DNA of 64,000 nucleotides from Flavobacterium psychrolimnae (GCF_003312425.1 NZ_QNUX01000002.1:124001-188000); one strand, 5' to 3'; counted from the first letter of the stretch, positions 8,200 to 18,071 are shown. The notes: generated by a model not told the origin, from the sequence alone. Translations and numbers: made by a program.

Positions 8200-10311
8200 T
8201 TAAAGTACAGCATTTTCTTTTTCTAATATTGCCAATGCCAATCGGATTTTTCCATAATCTATTTTTTCTTCAAAATAATCAAAATAGGGTTTTAAGGCAT
8301 TTGGTGATTCTAGTTTTACTTGCGCTTCGGCAATTTGAGAAACTTCTTCTTTTGAGATAAACGAATCCAAATCTATTTCGGCGCCATCAATGTACAATTT
8401 CGCTAAATGTGACATAATTGTACTTAATCCTAATTTTCTTTTTTGGGCAATTTCCTCCACTGATAATCCATTTTTATAAAGTTCCAATGTTTCTTTATAA
8501 GTAGTGGCTTCTTTCTTTTTTCTGAGAACTTTAGATTTTTGAAAATCAATAATCGCTTTGATAAAAGCATCTCCATATTTTTCCAGTTTTGCTTTTCCAA
8601 CACCGTCGATTGCCAGTAATTCGGTAACGCTCATCGGTCTTTCAGTTTCCATTTGGCGCAAAGCCGCATCACTAAAGATTACATAAGCAGGAACGGATTC
8701 TTCTTTAGAAATTTCATAACGTAATTTACGTAAAGTTTCAAAAAGCGAATTTGCTACTGATTTAGTTTTTGTTGCTTTGGTTTCTTGTTTCTCAATATTG
8801 ATTTTCTGAATGGTGGTCAGTTGTACTTTTTCGCCTTCAAACAGTACTTTTTTCGCTAAAGAAGTTAGTCGAATTTTATTTTGTTTGTGAAAAGCAATTT
8901 CACAATAGCCTAAATTAATCAATTGTATCAAATATTGATTCCAGTCAAACCACGAAAGATCTGCGCCAACACCATATGTTTTTAGGTTTTGGTATTCTTT
9001 TTCATAAATATAAGCATTTTTAGAACCGCGCAAAAAGTCAATAATTACAGGCAGTGGTTCGGTTTCCTGTAACCGAATAATTGCCGATAATGCTTTTTGA
9101 GCAATTATGGTTCCATCGAAAAAAAGCGGCGGATTTTTACAGATATCACAATTTCCACAATTATCTGTAACGAGTTCGCCAAAATAGGAGAGCAATATTT
9201 TTCTGCGACAACTCAACGCATCGGCATATTGTTTCATTCGCTCCAGTTTGGCAAGTTGTACTTCAGCGTTTAAACCTTGAGAAGCAAATTTTTGCAATTG
9301 AATTACATCGCCGTAACTTTCAAATAATACCGTTTCTGATGGCAAACCATCGCGACCGGCACGACCAATTTCCTGATAATAGCCTTCGATATTTTTTGGT
9401 AAATTATAATGAATCACCCAGCGCACATTTGATTTATCAATTCCCATCCCAAAAGCAATGGTTGCACAAACGACTTTGCAATCATCATTGATAAATTCAT
9501 CTTGTGTTTTCGAGCGAATTTGATTGTCTAAACCGGCGTGATATGCCTTAGCACTAATGCCTATTTTTTGTAACTTTTCGGCCAGTTCTTCGGTTGTTTT
9601 TCTGCTCAAGCAATATACAATTCCGGATTCGTTAGGTTTTTCTTGTATGAAATCTATTATTTGTTTGACTCTGTCCAAAGCGGGACGAACTTCTAAACTT
9701 AAATTTTTTCGATCAAAAGAAGCAACAAATAGTTTTGGATTTTTAAGGTTTAATTGTTCACTAATATCCTTACGTGTAGCTTTATCAGCAGTTGCAGTTA
9801 AAGCTAAGATTGGGGTAGAAGGGAAGCGGTTTTTTAGATATCCAAGATTTGTATAAGCTGGTCGGAAATCATGTCCCCAAGATGAAATGCAATGCGCTTC
9901 GTCAATAGCGATAAGACTTATGGTCAAACTATTGAAAATATTGTCAAGAAAAGACAAGCTTTCCGGAGCAATGTAAACGAGCTTAATCGCATTGGATTTT
10001 AAACTTTCAATATAAAATTGACGTTCGTCTTCGGTTTGACTGCTGTTGATAAAACAGGCTTCAATTCCATTCGCTTTCAAGCCATCAACTTGATCTTTCA
10101 TCAAAGCAATAAGCGGAGAAATTACGATTGTGATTCCAGGAAATACCAATGCTGGTAATTGAAAACAAATTGATTTTCCTCCACCTGTAGGCATTATTGC
10201 CAATGTATCTTGTCCGGAAATAATACAGTTTATTATTTCTTCCTGATTGGGTCTGAATTTTTCAAAACCAAAGTTTTCTTTGAGTTTGGCGTGTAAAATT
10301 TCATGAGTCAT
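8200..10311 (-). CDS. recQ: ATP-dependent DNA helicase RecQ
   Basis: 703 residues with the full RecQ layout. Walker A is MPTGGGKS (~40-47) and the DEAH box is IDEAHCISSWGHDFR (~137). Helicase-C motifs are ATIAFGMGIDKSNVRWVIH and QEIGRAGRDG (~295-330). The RQC zinc cluster has CRRKILLSYFGE then CGNCDIC (~370-395), an HRDC domain lies near 530-600, and a C-terminal helix-turn-helix (YKNGLSVEEIAQKRKLGLST) is found in long RecQ proteins. It unwinds 3'-5' in recombinational repair. It is transcribed independently of the upstream genes, which end in a terminator at 10344-10373. Confidence 0.96.
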   Translation of the reverse strand: MTHEILHAKLKENFGFEKFRPNQEEIINCIISGQDTLAIMPTGGGKSICFQLPALVFPGITIVISPLIALMKDQVDGLKANGIEACFINSSQTEDERQFYIESLKSNAIKLVYIAPESLSFLDNIFNSLTISLIAIDEAHCISSWGHDFRPAYTNLGYLKNRFPSTPILALTATADKATRKDISEQLNLKNPKLFVASFDRKNLSLEVRPALDRVKQIIDFIQEKPNESGIVYCLSRKTTEELAEKLQKIGISAKAYHAGLDNQIRSKTQDEFINDDCKVVCATIAFGMGIDKSNVRWVIHYNLPKNIEGYYQEIGRAGRDGLPSETVLFESYGDVIQLQKFASQGLNAEVQLAKLERMKQYADALSCRRKILLSYFGELVTDNCGNCDICKNPPLFFDGTIIAQKALSAIIRLQETEPLPVIIDFLRGSKNAYIYEKEYQNLKTYGVGADLSWFDWNQYLIQLINLGYCEIAFHKQNKIRLTSLAKKVLFEGEKVQLTTIQKINIEKQETKATKTKSVANSLFETLRKLRYEISKEESVPAYVIFSDAALRQMETERPMSVTELLAIDGVGKAKLEKYGDAFIKAIIDFQKSKVLRKKKEATTYKETLELYKNGLSVEEIAQKRKLGLSTIMSHLAKLYIDGAEIDLDSFISKEEVSQIAEAQVKLESPNALKPYFDYFEEKIDYGKIRLALAILEKENAVL

Positions 10312-10343
10312 TTTGGCGTATATTTAGAAGTCTAAAGTTATAA

Positions 10344-10373
10344 AAAAAGGAACTCGTGAATGAGTTCCTTTTT
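10344..10373 (-). terminator. Terminator of the polyamine-cluster operon
   Basis: Stem AAAGGAACTC / GAGTTCCTTT with flanking A and T runs, so it works in both directions. It lies between the end of the acidic-protein gene and the recQ start, closing the operon that begins with arginine decarboxylase. Confidence 0.85.
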
Positions 10374-10398
10374 ATAAGTATATTTAAAACAGGATTAA

Positions 10399-10803
10399 TT
10401 AATCCTCATCTTCGTCATCATCTTCATCTGAAAAATCTTTTTCATCAGCATCTTCGTCATCCTCATCATCTCCTGAATCAGAATCCGGTTTGTCGATAGC
10501 GTCATCCTCATCGTCATCGTCGATATCGTCGTCTAAATCCAGACCTTTGATAGGTTCAACAACTTCATCGATGATAATTTCGTCATCTTCATCATAATTT
10601 TCAATTCTATCAGCAAGCTTAGTGCTCACTTTTACTAAATAAATAGTGTCTTCAGTTCTTACTTCAACTGCTTCAACCAATTCATTTTTAGCGTTTCTAA
10701 AACTAATAATGTTTGAATCATCATAACCATCTGGAAATTTATCCACCAATAGGTTTAAAATTTCATTGGTAAGTTTTGCGTAATCAACAATTACTCTTTT
10801 CAT
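10399..10803 (-). CDS. Hypothetical protein with polyacidic C-terminal tail
   Basis: 134 residues. The first ~75 look like a small folded domain (MKRVIVDYAKLTNEILNLLV; TIYLVKVSTKLADRIE). The last ~55 are almost entirely Asp and Glu, reminiscent of the tail of the RNA polymerase delta subunit, although no homology is claimed. The gene is widely seen in flavobacteria next to the deoxyhypusine-synthase homologue; its function is unknown. It starts 8 bp after that gene and is clearly cotranscribed. Confidence 0.75.
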   Translation of the reverse strand: MKRVIVDYAKLTNEILNLLVDKFPDGYDDSNIISFRNAKNELVEAVEVRTEDTIYLVKVSTKLADRIENYDEDDEIIIDEVVEPIKGLDLDDDIDDDDEDDAIDKPDSDSGDDEDDEDADEKDFSDEDDDEDED

Positions 10804-10811
10804 AAAATATT

Positions 10812-11783
10812 CTATAAATCTAATAAATAAGCGAAAATTAAAGGTGCTACAATGGTAGCGTCTGACTCAATAATAAACTTAGGAGTTTTAATGTCTAATT
10901 TACCCCAAGTAATTTTTTCATTTGGCACCGCTCCAGAATACGAACCATAACTGGTCGTTGAGTCTGAAATCTGACAGAAATAACTCCAGAAAGGAATATC
11001 ATGCATTTCCATATCTTGGTACAACATTGGCACCACACATATTGGAAAATCTCCAGCAATACCACCACCAATTTGGAAGAAACCTACACCATTGGTACTG
11101 TTTTTTGGGTACCAGTCTGACAAGAAAACCATATATTCGATACCGGATTTCATTGTAGAAGCTTTCAAATCTCCTTTAATTACATACGATGCAAATATAT
11201 TTCCCATGGTACTGTCTTCCCATCCCGGTACAATAATAGGTAAATTTTTCTCAGCAGCTGCATACATCCAACTGTCTTTTAAGTCAATTTCATAATATTC
11301 TTCAAGAACACCTGAAAGTAACATTTTGTACATAAACTCATGCGGAAAATATCTTTCGCCTTTGTCATCTGCATCTTTCCAGATTTTGTAAATATGCTTT
11401 TGCAAACGACGGAAAGCTTCATGTTCCGGAATACAAGTATCCGTTACACGATTTAAACCTCTTTCCAATAAATCCCATTCGTCTTGCGGAGTCAAATCAC
11501 GATAATTTGGAACTCTTTCATAATGAGAATGAGCAACTAAATTCATGATATCTTCTTCTAGATTTGCTCCGGTACACGAAATTATATGTACTTTATCCTG
11601 ACGAATAATCTCAGAAAATATTTTTCCAATCTCGGCAGTACTCATAGCGCCAGCCATGCTCACCATCATTTTTGCACCATTGGCTAATTGTTCTTCGTAT
11701 GCCTTAGCTGCGTCAACTAAAGATGCAGAGTTGAAATGCAAATAATGCTTTTCTATAAACTGACTGATTGGTCCTTTGCTCAT
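10812..11783 (-). CDS. Deoxyhypusine synthase family protein
   Basis: 323 residues of the deoxyhypusine/homospermidine synthase fold. The NAD-binding segments IISCTGANLEEDIMNLV (~64-80) and VVPMLYQDMEMHDIPFW are visible, and the catalytic lysine lies in the conserved C-terminal SGAVPNEKITWGKL. Bacteria lack hypusine, so the enzyme most likely moves an aminobutyl group between polyamines, as in homospermidine synthase-like proteins. Adjacent arginine decarboxylase supports a polyamine role. The agmatinase that commonly lies between these two genes in related genomes is absent here. Confidence 0.85.
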   Translation of the reverse strand: MSKGPISQFIEKHYLHFNSASLVDAAKAYEEQLANGAKMMVSMAGAMSTAEIGKIFSEIIRQDKVHIISCTGANLEEDIMNLVAHSHYERVPNYRDLTPQDEWDLLERGLNRVTDTCIPEHEAFRRLQKHIYKIWKDADDKGERYFPHEFMYKMLLSGVLEEYYEIDLKDSWMYAAAEKNLPIIVPGWEDSTMGNIFASYVIKGDLKASTMKSGIEYMVFLSDWYPKNSTNGVGFFQIGGGIAGDFPICVVPMLYQDMEMHDIPFWSYFCQISDSTTSYGSYSGAVPNEKITWGKLDIKTPKFIIESDATIVAPLIFAYLLDL

Positions 11784-11876
11784 TTTTTAAAATTTAAATA
11801 CTTAGAAATCAAAACGTTAAAAATATAATTTCAAATTTAACGAATTTTTATATTGAATAATTGAATAGTTGGTAAT

Positions 11877-13277
11877 TTATTTTTTGTCGTAACCTAATAT
11901 TTTTAAAACGTCTTCAGAGGTTTGTTGTTCGGAGAAAACCTCAGTGGCTAATATACCGTTTTCGTCTCTATCTATCAATATATGTTTAGGTTGCGGAATC
12001 AAACAGTGGTGTAAACCACCGTATCCACCAATGGTTTCCTGATAAGCACCCGTGTTGAAAAATCCGATGTACAATGGTTTTTCTTTGTTGTATTTTGGCA
12101 AATAAATAGCATTCATGTTTTGTTCGGAATTGTAATAATCATCGCTATCACAGGTCATTCCGCCTAACAAAACCCGCTCGTATGTATCGTTCCAGCGATT
12201 GACTGCCAGCATGATAAAACGTTTGTTGATTGCCCAAGTATCTGGTAAAGTAGTGATAAAAGAAGAGTCAATCATATTCCACTTTTCTCTGTCATTTTGT
12301 TGTTTTTGATATAAAATCTGGTAAATAGCTCCACCACTTTCTCCTACAGTATAGGAACCAAATTCAGTAAAAATATTAGGAACATCAACCTCGGCTTCAT
12401 CGCAAGCTATTTTGATCTGATTGATGATTTCGTCAATCATATATTGATAATCGTATTCAAATGCCAGTGAGTTTTTTATTGGAAAACCACCACCTATATT
12501 TAATCCGTCAAGCGAAGGACATTCTTTCTTTAAAGCTACATAAACCTTAATACATTTTACTAATTCATTCCAGTAATAGGCATTGTCATTAATTCCTGTA
12601 TTGATAAAAAAGTGTAACATTTTCAGTTCCAATTTCTTATTTTCCTTGATTTCCTTCTTATAAAATGGAACAATATTTTTGTATCCAATTCCTAAACGGG
12701 AAGTATAAAACTCAAATTTAGGTTCTTCTTCAGCCGCAATACGAATTCCAATTTTAAATTTACTTTTTATTTGTCCCTGAAGCAAGTCAAGTTCTTCGTA
12801 ATTATCAATAATTGGAATGGTGTTTTTATGACCATTATTGATCAGTCGCGCAATATTATCGATGTATTGGTCTCTTTTGAAACCATTGCAAATTACATAC
12901 GTACTTTTATTGATTTTACCGTTTGCCAAAAGATTTTCTACAATATTAATGTCAAAAGCTGATGACGTTTCAATATGAATGTTATTCTTGAACGCTTCAT
13001 TCATAATGTATTCAAAATGAGAACTTTTGGTACAATAACAATAGTAATATTTTGCCTCATATTTGTTTTTTTCCATCGATTTACGAAACCAACTTTTGGC
13101 TTTGTTGATGTTGTTGGAAATTTGAGGTAAATACGTAAATTTTAATGGCGTACCATATTGCTCTACCAATTTCATCAAATCGATATTGTGAAACTGAAGA
13201 TTATCTTTGTTTAATGTAAATTCTTCTTGGGGAAAATAGTAGGTTTGATTGATTAAATCAGAATATTTTGTATTCAT
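11877..13277 (-). CDS. speA: Arginine decarboxylase, fold III PLP enzyme
   Basis: 466 residues, shorter than the ~650-residue E. coli SpeA, as in other Bacteroidetes. The PLP lysine lies in YYCYCTKSSHF (~75-85), the glycine-rich phosphate-binding loop is NIGGGFP (~258), FTEFGSYTVGESG (~300) matches the family's E-G-R-x3-G stretch, and MTCDSDDYY (~383) is the substrate-specificity CDSxD motif. It makes agmatine from arginine in the cytoplasm and heads the polyamine operon. Lysine or diaminopimelate decarboxylation is less likely given length and neighbour. Confidence 0.85.
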   Translation of the reverse strand: MNTKYSDLINQTYYFPQEEFTLNKDNLQFHNIDLMKLVEQYGTPLKFTYLPQISNNINKAKSWFRKSMEKNKYEAKYYYCYCTKSSHFEYIMNEAFKNNIHIETSSAFDINIVENLLANGKINKSTYVICNGFKRDQYIDNIARLINNGHKNTIPIIDNYEELDLLQGQIKSKFKIGIRIAAEEEPKFEFYTSRLGIGYKNIVPFYKKEIKENKKLELKMLHFFINTGINDNAYYWNELVKCIKVYVALKKECPSLDGLNIGGGFPIKNSLAFEYDYQYMIDEIINQIKIACDEAEVDVPNIFTEFGSYTVGESGGAIYQILYQKQQNDREKWNMIDSSFITTLPDTWAINKRFIMLAVNRWNDTYERVLLGGMTCDSDDYYNSEQNMNAIYLPKYNKEKPLYIGFFNTGAYQETIGGYGGLHHCLIPQPKHILIDRDENGILATEVFSEQQTSEDVLKILGYDKK

Positions 13278-13328
13278 TAGATGTTGTGATTATAGATTAA
13301 AATATTGTAAAATAAAGTAACCTATAAT

Positions 13329-13508
13329 TCAAACCCGAATGTTCGCATATACGATCTGAAGCTTCTCGTGGTCTGCTTTTAAGTATTGGAAAACATCAAA
13401 ACTAAAGTTTCCTTTAATAGAATAAAACCGCTTCAATATCCTTAGAAAAGACATATTGTTTCGGGTTTTACTGGAACTATAATTTGGCTTGTTTTGACTT
13501 TTTTTCAT
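13329..13508 (-). CDS. Small hypothetical basic protein, 59 residues
   Basis: A short frame starting MKKSQNKPNYSSSK and ending in QIVYANIRV. It lies alone in the gap between aroB and speA. TACATTTG, a good TAnnTTTG -7 box, ends only about five bases before the ATG with a TTG 17 bases upstream of it, so the message would be nearly leaderless. No domain is recognised. It could be a leader upstream of speA; confidence is limited by length. Confidence 0.45.
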   Translation of the reverse strand: MKKSQNKPNYSSSKTRNNMSFLRILKRFYSIKGNFSFDVFQYLKADHEKLQIVYANIRV

Positions 13509-13564
13509 CGGTGCAAATGTAAAAAATATTATATACGCAATGCAATCCTTTTTATAAAAAATAA

Positions 13565-14632
13565 TTAAGATTTATAATCCAGAAACGCCTTAAGAATTAA
13601 TTCATTTTCAACCGATTGATTGATTTTTATTTTTCCGATACCTTCAATTAATGCAAACTGAATGTTACCGTACTCATTTTTTTTGTCGTGAATCAGTAAT
13701 TCCAAGATAGGTTCAATGTCCTTTTCCTCAAAAATGATGTCGTCATATATAGACTTGATACAGGATTTTATCTCAGAATATTCTTCTTTATTGATTAGTT
13801 TTTTATCCAATGAAATGAAACTTTCTAATATCATTCCAACGGCAATAGCTTCTCCGTGCAGTAAAGTAGTTTTATTTTCATTTTCCAAAAAGTAGCTTTC
13901 AATGGCGTGGCCCAAGGTATGACCAAAATTTAATGCTTTTCGGATATTTTTTTCAGTAGGATCTTGAAGGACGATTTCATTTTTTATTTCAACCGAACGG
14001 TAAATTAATGCATCAAAATCAGCAAAATCTATGGTTTTTAAATCTAAAAATTGCTCCCAATATTTCTTATCATGTATCAAACCGTGTTTCAACATTTCGG
14101 CAAGACCGGAACGCATTTCATTTTGAGGCACCGTTTCAAGATATTGGGTGTCAATAAGAACCATTATTGGAACATTTATAACACCAATTTGGTTTTTTAA
14201 ATTTCCTAAATCAACCCCATTTTTCCCTCCTACAGAAGCATCAACCATTGATAGTAGCGTAGTAGGAATATGTATAAAATCAACTCCACGCTTGAATGTT
14301 GAAGCTACAAAACCACCTAAATCAGTAACAACACCGCCACCAAGATTAATCACAAGGCTTTTTCTGTCAGCACCAAGTTCCGTGAGTACATTCCAAATTT
14401 GGACGCAAGTCTCAATATTTTTATTTTCTTCACCGGCATCAAATTCTATAATTTCAATAGTAAGTTCTGTTTCCAGATATGGTAGAAAATTAGGTAAGCA
14501 AAACTCATTAGTATTACTGTCTACAATTATAAATAGTTTGGAATACTTATTTTCTGTCAAATGAATGTTTAAGGCTTCGTATCCTTTTTCGTTGAAATGA
14601 ATTGGATAACTGTTGGCTTGAATTGATTGCAT
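13565..14632 (-). CDS. aroB: 3-dehydroquinate synthase
   Basis: 355 residues, the normal AroB size; it cyclises DAHP to 3-dehydroquinate in the shikimate pathway. NAD-binding and catalytic segments are intact: INLGGGVVTDLGGFVAST (~97-114), HIPTTLLSMVDASVGGK (~122-138), the zinc ligands in FGHTLGHAIE (~236-245) and LLHGEAIAVGM (~255). It is monocistronic and divergent from proline dehydrogenase. Confidence 0.96.
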   Translation of the reverse strand: MQSIQANSYPIHFNEKGYEALNIHLTENKYSKLFIIVDSNTNEFCLPNFLPYLETELTIEIIEFDAGEENKNIETCVQIWNVLTELGADRKSLVINLGGGVVTDLGGFVASTFKRGVDFIHIPTTLLSMVDASVGGKNGVDLGNLKNQIGVINVPIMVLIDTQYLETVPQNEMRSGLAEMLKHGLIHDKKYWEQFLDLKTIDFADFDALIYRSVEIKNEIVLQDPTEKNIRKALNFGHTLGHAIESYFLENENKTTLLHGEAIAVGMILESFISLDKKLINKEEYSEIKSCIKSIYDDIIFEEKDIEPILELLIHDKKNEYGNIQFALIEGIGKIKINQSVENELILKAFLDYKS

Positions 14633-14670
14633 CTTTATGGATTAATTGGAACCGCAAAATAAGGTAATTT

Positions 14671-14705
14671 TTGGGGAATAATATTCAAAACTCTGTCTAT
14701 ATTTG
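14671..14705 (+). promoter_or_regulatory. Promoter for the proline dehydrogenase gene
   Basis: TATATTTG at 14698-14705 is an exact Bacteroidetes -7 box (TAnnTTTG). A TTG at 14671-14673 is a candidate -33 element with 24-base spacing, slightly longer than usual. The ATG lies 20 bases downstream. Confidence 0.65.
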
Positions 14706-14724
14706 TACAAAAATTTAACAAATA

Positions 14725-15894
14725 ATGGAAAAAATATTCAATAATACGCAAGTTGCCTTTTCATTAAAAAGTGATACCGAATTGGATAGAGCTTATTTTC
14801 TTTTCAAAATGATTGCTAATCAGCCACTAGTTCGCATTGGAACTGCGGTTACAAATTTTGCCCTTAAAGCCAATCTTCCTGTTGAAGGATTGATACGCGC
14901 TACGGTTTTTGACCACTTTTGCGGTGGTGTAAATGAAGTGGACTGTCTTTCGGTTGTAGATAAAATGTACACCAAAGGAGTTTCATCTGTTTTGGATTAT
15001 TCTGTGGAAGGAAAAGAAGAGGAAGATCAGTTTGATGCGGCACTTGAAATGACATTAAAAACCATCGAATTTGCAAAAGAACGTTTGGCTATTCCTTTTG
15101 CAGTTTTTAAACCAACCGGTTTTGGTCGTTTTGAATTGTATGAGAAATTGGGAGAAAAACAAACTTTAACTCCGGAAGAACAATCAGAATGGAATAGAGT
15201 AGTGGAGCGTTTTGATTTGGTTTGTAAAGATGCTCATTCTAAAAATGTTGCCCTTTTGATTGATGGTGAAGAAAGTTGGATGCAAGATGCAGCGGATGAT
15301 TTAGTTACCGAAATGATGCGTAAATACAATAAAGAAAAAGCAATTGTTTTCAATACGTTGCAAATGTATCGCTGGGATCGTTTGGATTACTTGAAAAAAT
15401 TACATGAGCAAGCCAAAAAAGATGGATTCTTCATTGGGATGAAATTAGTTCGTGGTGCTTACATGGAAAAAGAAATTGTTCGCGCTAACGAGAATGGATA
15501 TTCATCACCAATATGCGCTTCAAAAGAAGATACAGATGAAAATTATGATTCAGCAGTTCGCTATATGATTGAGCATTTAGATTTAATGTCAATTTTTGCA
15601 GGAACTCACAATGAGTTAAGTACGTATAGTTTAATGGAATTGATGCAACAAAAAGGAATCAAAACAAACGATGACAGAATTTGGTTTGGTCAATTGTACG
15701 GAATGAGTGACAATATCAGTTATAATCTGGCTGCTAATGGGTATAATGTAGCAAAATATTTGCCTTTTGGTCCAGTTAAAGATGTTATGCCGTACTTGAT
15801 TCGTCGTGCAGAAGAAAATACTTCTGTAGCGGGACAGACCAGCCGTGAATTAGAGATGATAAAAGCAGAACGCAACCGCAGAAAAGGGAAGTAA
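14725..15894 (+). CDS. Proline dehydrogenase
   Basis: 389 residues, a stand-alone FAD-dependent proline dehydrogenase rather than a PutA fusion. It oxidises proline to pyrroline-5-carboxylate and passes electrons to quinone. Barrel motifs present: FNTLQMYRWDR (~210), GMKLVRGAYMEKE (~240), FAGTHNELS (~292), WFGQLYGMSDNISYNL (~320) and the substrate-binding RRAEEN (~367-372). A bidirectional terminator follows. No P5C dehydrogenase gene is adjacent. Confidence 0.95.
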   Translation: MEKIFNNTQVAFSLKSDTELDRAYFLFKMIANQPLVRIGTAVTNFALKANLPVEGLIRATVFDHFCGGVNEVDCLSVVDKMYTKGVSSVLDYSVEGKEEEDQFDAALEMTLKTIEFAKERLAIPFAVFKPTGFGRFELYEKLGEKQTLTPEEQSEWNRVVERFDLVCKDAHSKNVALLIDGEESWMQDAADDLVTEMMRKYNKEKAIVFNTLQMYRWDRLDYLKKLHEQAKKDGFFIGMKLVRGAYMEKEIVRANENGYSSPICASKEDTDENYDSAVRYMIEHLDLMSIFAGTHNELSTYSLMELMQQKGIKTNDDRIWFGQLYGMSDNISYNLAANGYNVAKYLPFGPVKDVMPYLIRRAEENTSVAGQTSRELEMIKAERNRRKGK

Positions 15895-15935
15895 AATTTC
15901 AGTTTTTTTAATATTCAGATGTATTAAAATCTATA

Positions 15936-15975
15936 AAAAAAAAACTCCATTCATCTTATTGAATGGAGTTTTTTT
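15936..15975. terminator. Bidirectional terminator between convergent genes
   Basis: Stem AACTCCATTCA / TGAATGGAGTT flanked by an A run on the left and seven T on the right, placed between the proline dehydrogenase and ABC-transporter stop codons. Confidence 0.9.
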
Positions 15976-15996
15976 ATGTCAAATTACTACTGAAAT

Positions 15997-17784
15997 TTAA
16001 GAATTGCTAAACTGCAGATTACTTAAATTTTTATAAATACCATTTTCTAAAGCTATTAATTCTTGATGTGTTCCTTGTTCTGTAATTTTTCCTTTATCCA
16101 AAACCAAAATTTGATCTGCACTTCGAATAGTTGAAAGACGGTGTGCAATTATGATACTTGTTCTTCCTTGCATCAGAATTTCTAACGCTTCCTGAACCAG
16201 TTTTTCACTTTCACTATCTAATGATGAAGTGGCTTCATCCAGAATCAAAATACTTGGGTTTTTCAATAATGCTCTGGCAATTGCAATACGTTGTCTTTGT
16301 CCTCCGGAAAGTTTAATTCCTCTTTCGCCCACAATTGTTTCAAATTTTTCTGGGAAACTTTCGATAAAATTATAAGCATTAGCTTGTTTTGAAGCGGTAA
16401 GAATTTCTTCTTCGGTAGCATTTGGTTTTCCATAAGCAATATTTTCTCTGATGGTTCCTCCAAATAATATCACATCTTGCGGTACAATACTCATGTTTCC
16501 ACGAAGACTTTCTAAATCAAAATCATAAATATTTTTTCCATCAACCAATATTTCTCCTTCATCAATATTATAAAAACGTAATAATAGGGAAGCAATAGTT
16601 GATTTTCCGGTTCCACTAGGACCTACAATGGCTATTTTTTGACCAAAATTAGCCGTAAAACTAACGTCTTTCAATACTTTAATTTCTTTTCTCGAATGGT
16701 AACTGAACGCTACATTCTTGAAGGCAACGTTTCCTTTTATTTTTTCAATTGTAGCAAGATCACGAACCGAATTAATTTTTTCAGGAGTTTCGTCCAATAA
16801 TTCAAAAACACGTTCGGTTGCGCCAATTGCTTTTTGGATTTGGGCATAAAGTTCAGCGATTCCACCAAAAGAAGCACCTACAAATGTAGAATACAACACA
16901 AACGAAATCAATTGTCCCACACTCATTTCGCCGCTGATACTTAATCGAACGCCGTACCAAACTACGGCAACAATAGCTCCAAAAAGACAGAATATAATAA
17001 ATGAAGCAAAGTAACCTCGGTACTTTCCACCTTTGATAGCAATCTTAACGACTTCCTTTATTTTTCCGTTGTAACGGGCAATTTCGTACCATTCATTGGC
17101 GAAAGCCTTAACAATACTGATGCCTTGCATGGTTTCTTCAACAACTACTTGACTTTCGGCAACTTTATCCTGAACATTTTTTGAATATTTCCTGATGAAC
17201 CTTCCAAAAATAACTGCAGCAACTGCCACAAGCGGAACTACTGATAACATCAACAACGTTAATTTTATACTTTCGTTTGCCAATAAAAGGACGCCACCAA
17301 TAATTAGAATAAATTGTCTTAGGAATTCGGCTATGGTTGATGTTAAAGTATCTTGTATTTGGGTTATGTCAGAACTGATTCGGCTATTTAATTCTCCAAC
17401 ACGTTTTTGAGAAAAGAAAGACATCGGTAGTTTTACCAAATTACTGTAAAGCGATACTCTAAGATTGGCTAAGGTATTTTCAGTGAAATTGACAAATAGA
17501 TACAATCTAAAAAACGAAAAAATCGATTGAAGAAATAAGATTACAATCAATCCTAAAGCGATAGTATTAGCTTGAGAATTGTCTTTGTTTTTCACACAAT
17601 CAATTAGCATTCCCATCAATTTAGGAAAGGCAAGAGCAGTTGCTCCGGTAAATAATAAAAAAATTAAACCTACATAAAATTTCCAGCGGTGATTTCCTGC
17701 ATATTGAAATATTACAGTTGCTTTTTGGAGTGAAGTTGCAGTAATTTTTGATTTTGGTAAATCATTTTCTTTGAACCTGGCCAT
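15997..17784 (-). CDS. ABC exporter, fused membrane and ATPase domains
   Basis: 595 residues: six transmembrane helices over residues ~30-310, then an ATPase with Walker A GPSGTGKST (~383-391), Q-loop region, signature LSGGQRQRIAIARA (~486-499), Walker B ILILDEATSSLD and the H-loop IIIAHRLSTI. This is the half-transporter layout of MsbA/LmrA-type homodimeric exporters. The cargo (lipid or drug) cannot be read from the sequence. It is the last chromosomal gene before the tRNA. Confidence 0.93.
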   Translation of the reverse strand: MARFKENDLPKSKITATSLQKATVIFQYAGNHRWKFYVGLIFLLFTGATALAFPKLMGMLIDCVKNKDNSQANTIALGLIVILFLQSIFSFFRLYLFVNFTENTLANLRVSLYSNLVKLPMSFFSQKRVGELNSRISSDITQIQDTLTSTIAEFLRQFILIIGGVLLLANESIKLTLLMLSVVPLVAVAAVIFGRFIRKYSKNVQDKVAESQVVVEETMQGISIVKAFANEWYEIARYNGKIKEVVKIAIKGGKYRGYFASFIIFCLFGAIVAVVWYGVRLSISGEMSVGQLISFVLYSTFVGASFGGIAELYAQIQKAIGATERVFELLDETPEKINSVRDLATIEKIKGNVAFKNVAFSYHSRKEIKVLKDVSFTANFGQKIAIVGPSGTGKSTIASLLLRFYNIDEGEILVDGKNIYDFDLESLRGNMSIVPQDVILFGGTIRENIAYGKPNATEEEILTASKQANAYNFIESFPEKFETIVGERGIKLSGGQRQRIAIARALLKNPSILILDEATSSLDSESEKLVQEALEILMQGRTSIIIAHRLSTIRSADQILVLDKGKITEQGTHQELIALENGIYKNLSNLQFSNS

Positions 17785-17927
17785 TATCTATTGTTTATGT
17801 TACAAATGTAAGACTATAACGAATCAATACAAAAAAATAGGAGCTATTCATGAGAAACATAAAGTGCTATTATAGAGTATGAAAGCAAATAGGTGCAATA
17901 TTTTTTTTATTTTTTTTGCTTTTTTGC

Positions 17928-17957
17928 TTGCAGATACGATTTCTAGCTGTATATTTG
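17928..17957 (+). promoter_or_regulatory. Promoter of the tRNA-Val gene
   Basis: TTG at 17928-17930 and TATATTTG at 17950-17957, spaced 19 bases, match the Bacteroidetes -33/-7 consensus. The mature tRNA begins 39 bases beyond the -7 box. Confidence 0.75.
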
Positions 17958-17996
17958 CACTCGCAATACGGAAATGAAAATTACTAAATTGCATTA

Positions 17997-18071
17997 GGGC
18001 GATTAGCTCAGCTGGTTCAGAGCACCTCGTTTACACCGAGGGGGTCGGGGGTTCGAACCCCTCATCGCCCA
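17997..18071 (+). tRNA. tRNA-Val (anticodon UAC)
   Basis: A complete cloverleaf: acceptor arms GGGCGAT / ATCGCCC with discriminator A at 18071, D-arm GCTCAGCTGG, anticodon stem CCTCG / CGAGG around loop TTTACAC (anticodon TAC), and T-arm GGGGGTTCGAACCCC. CCA is not encoded. The 3' end is the boundary with the acquired element, and the recombinase stop codon at 18062-18064 lies within it. Confidence 0.97.
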
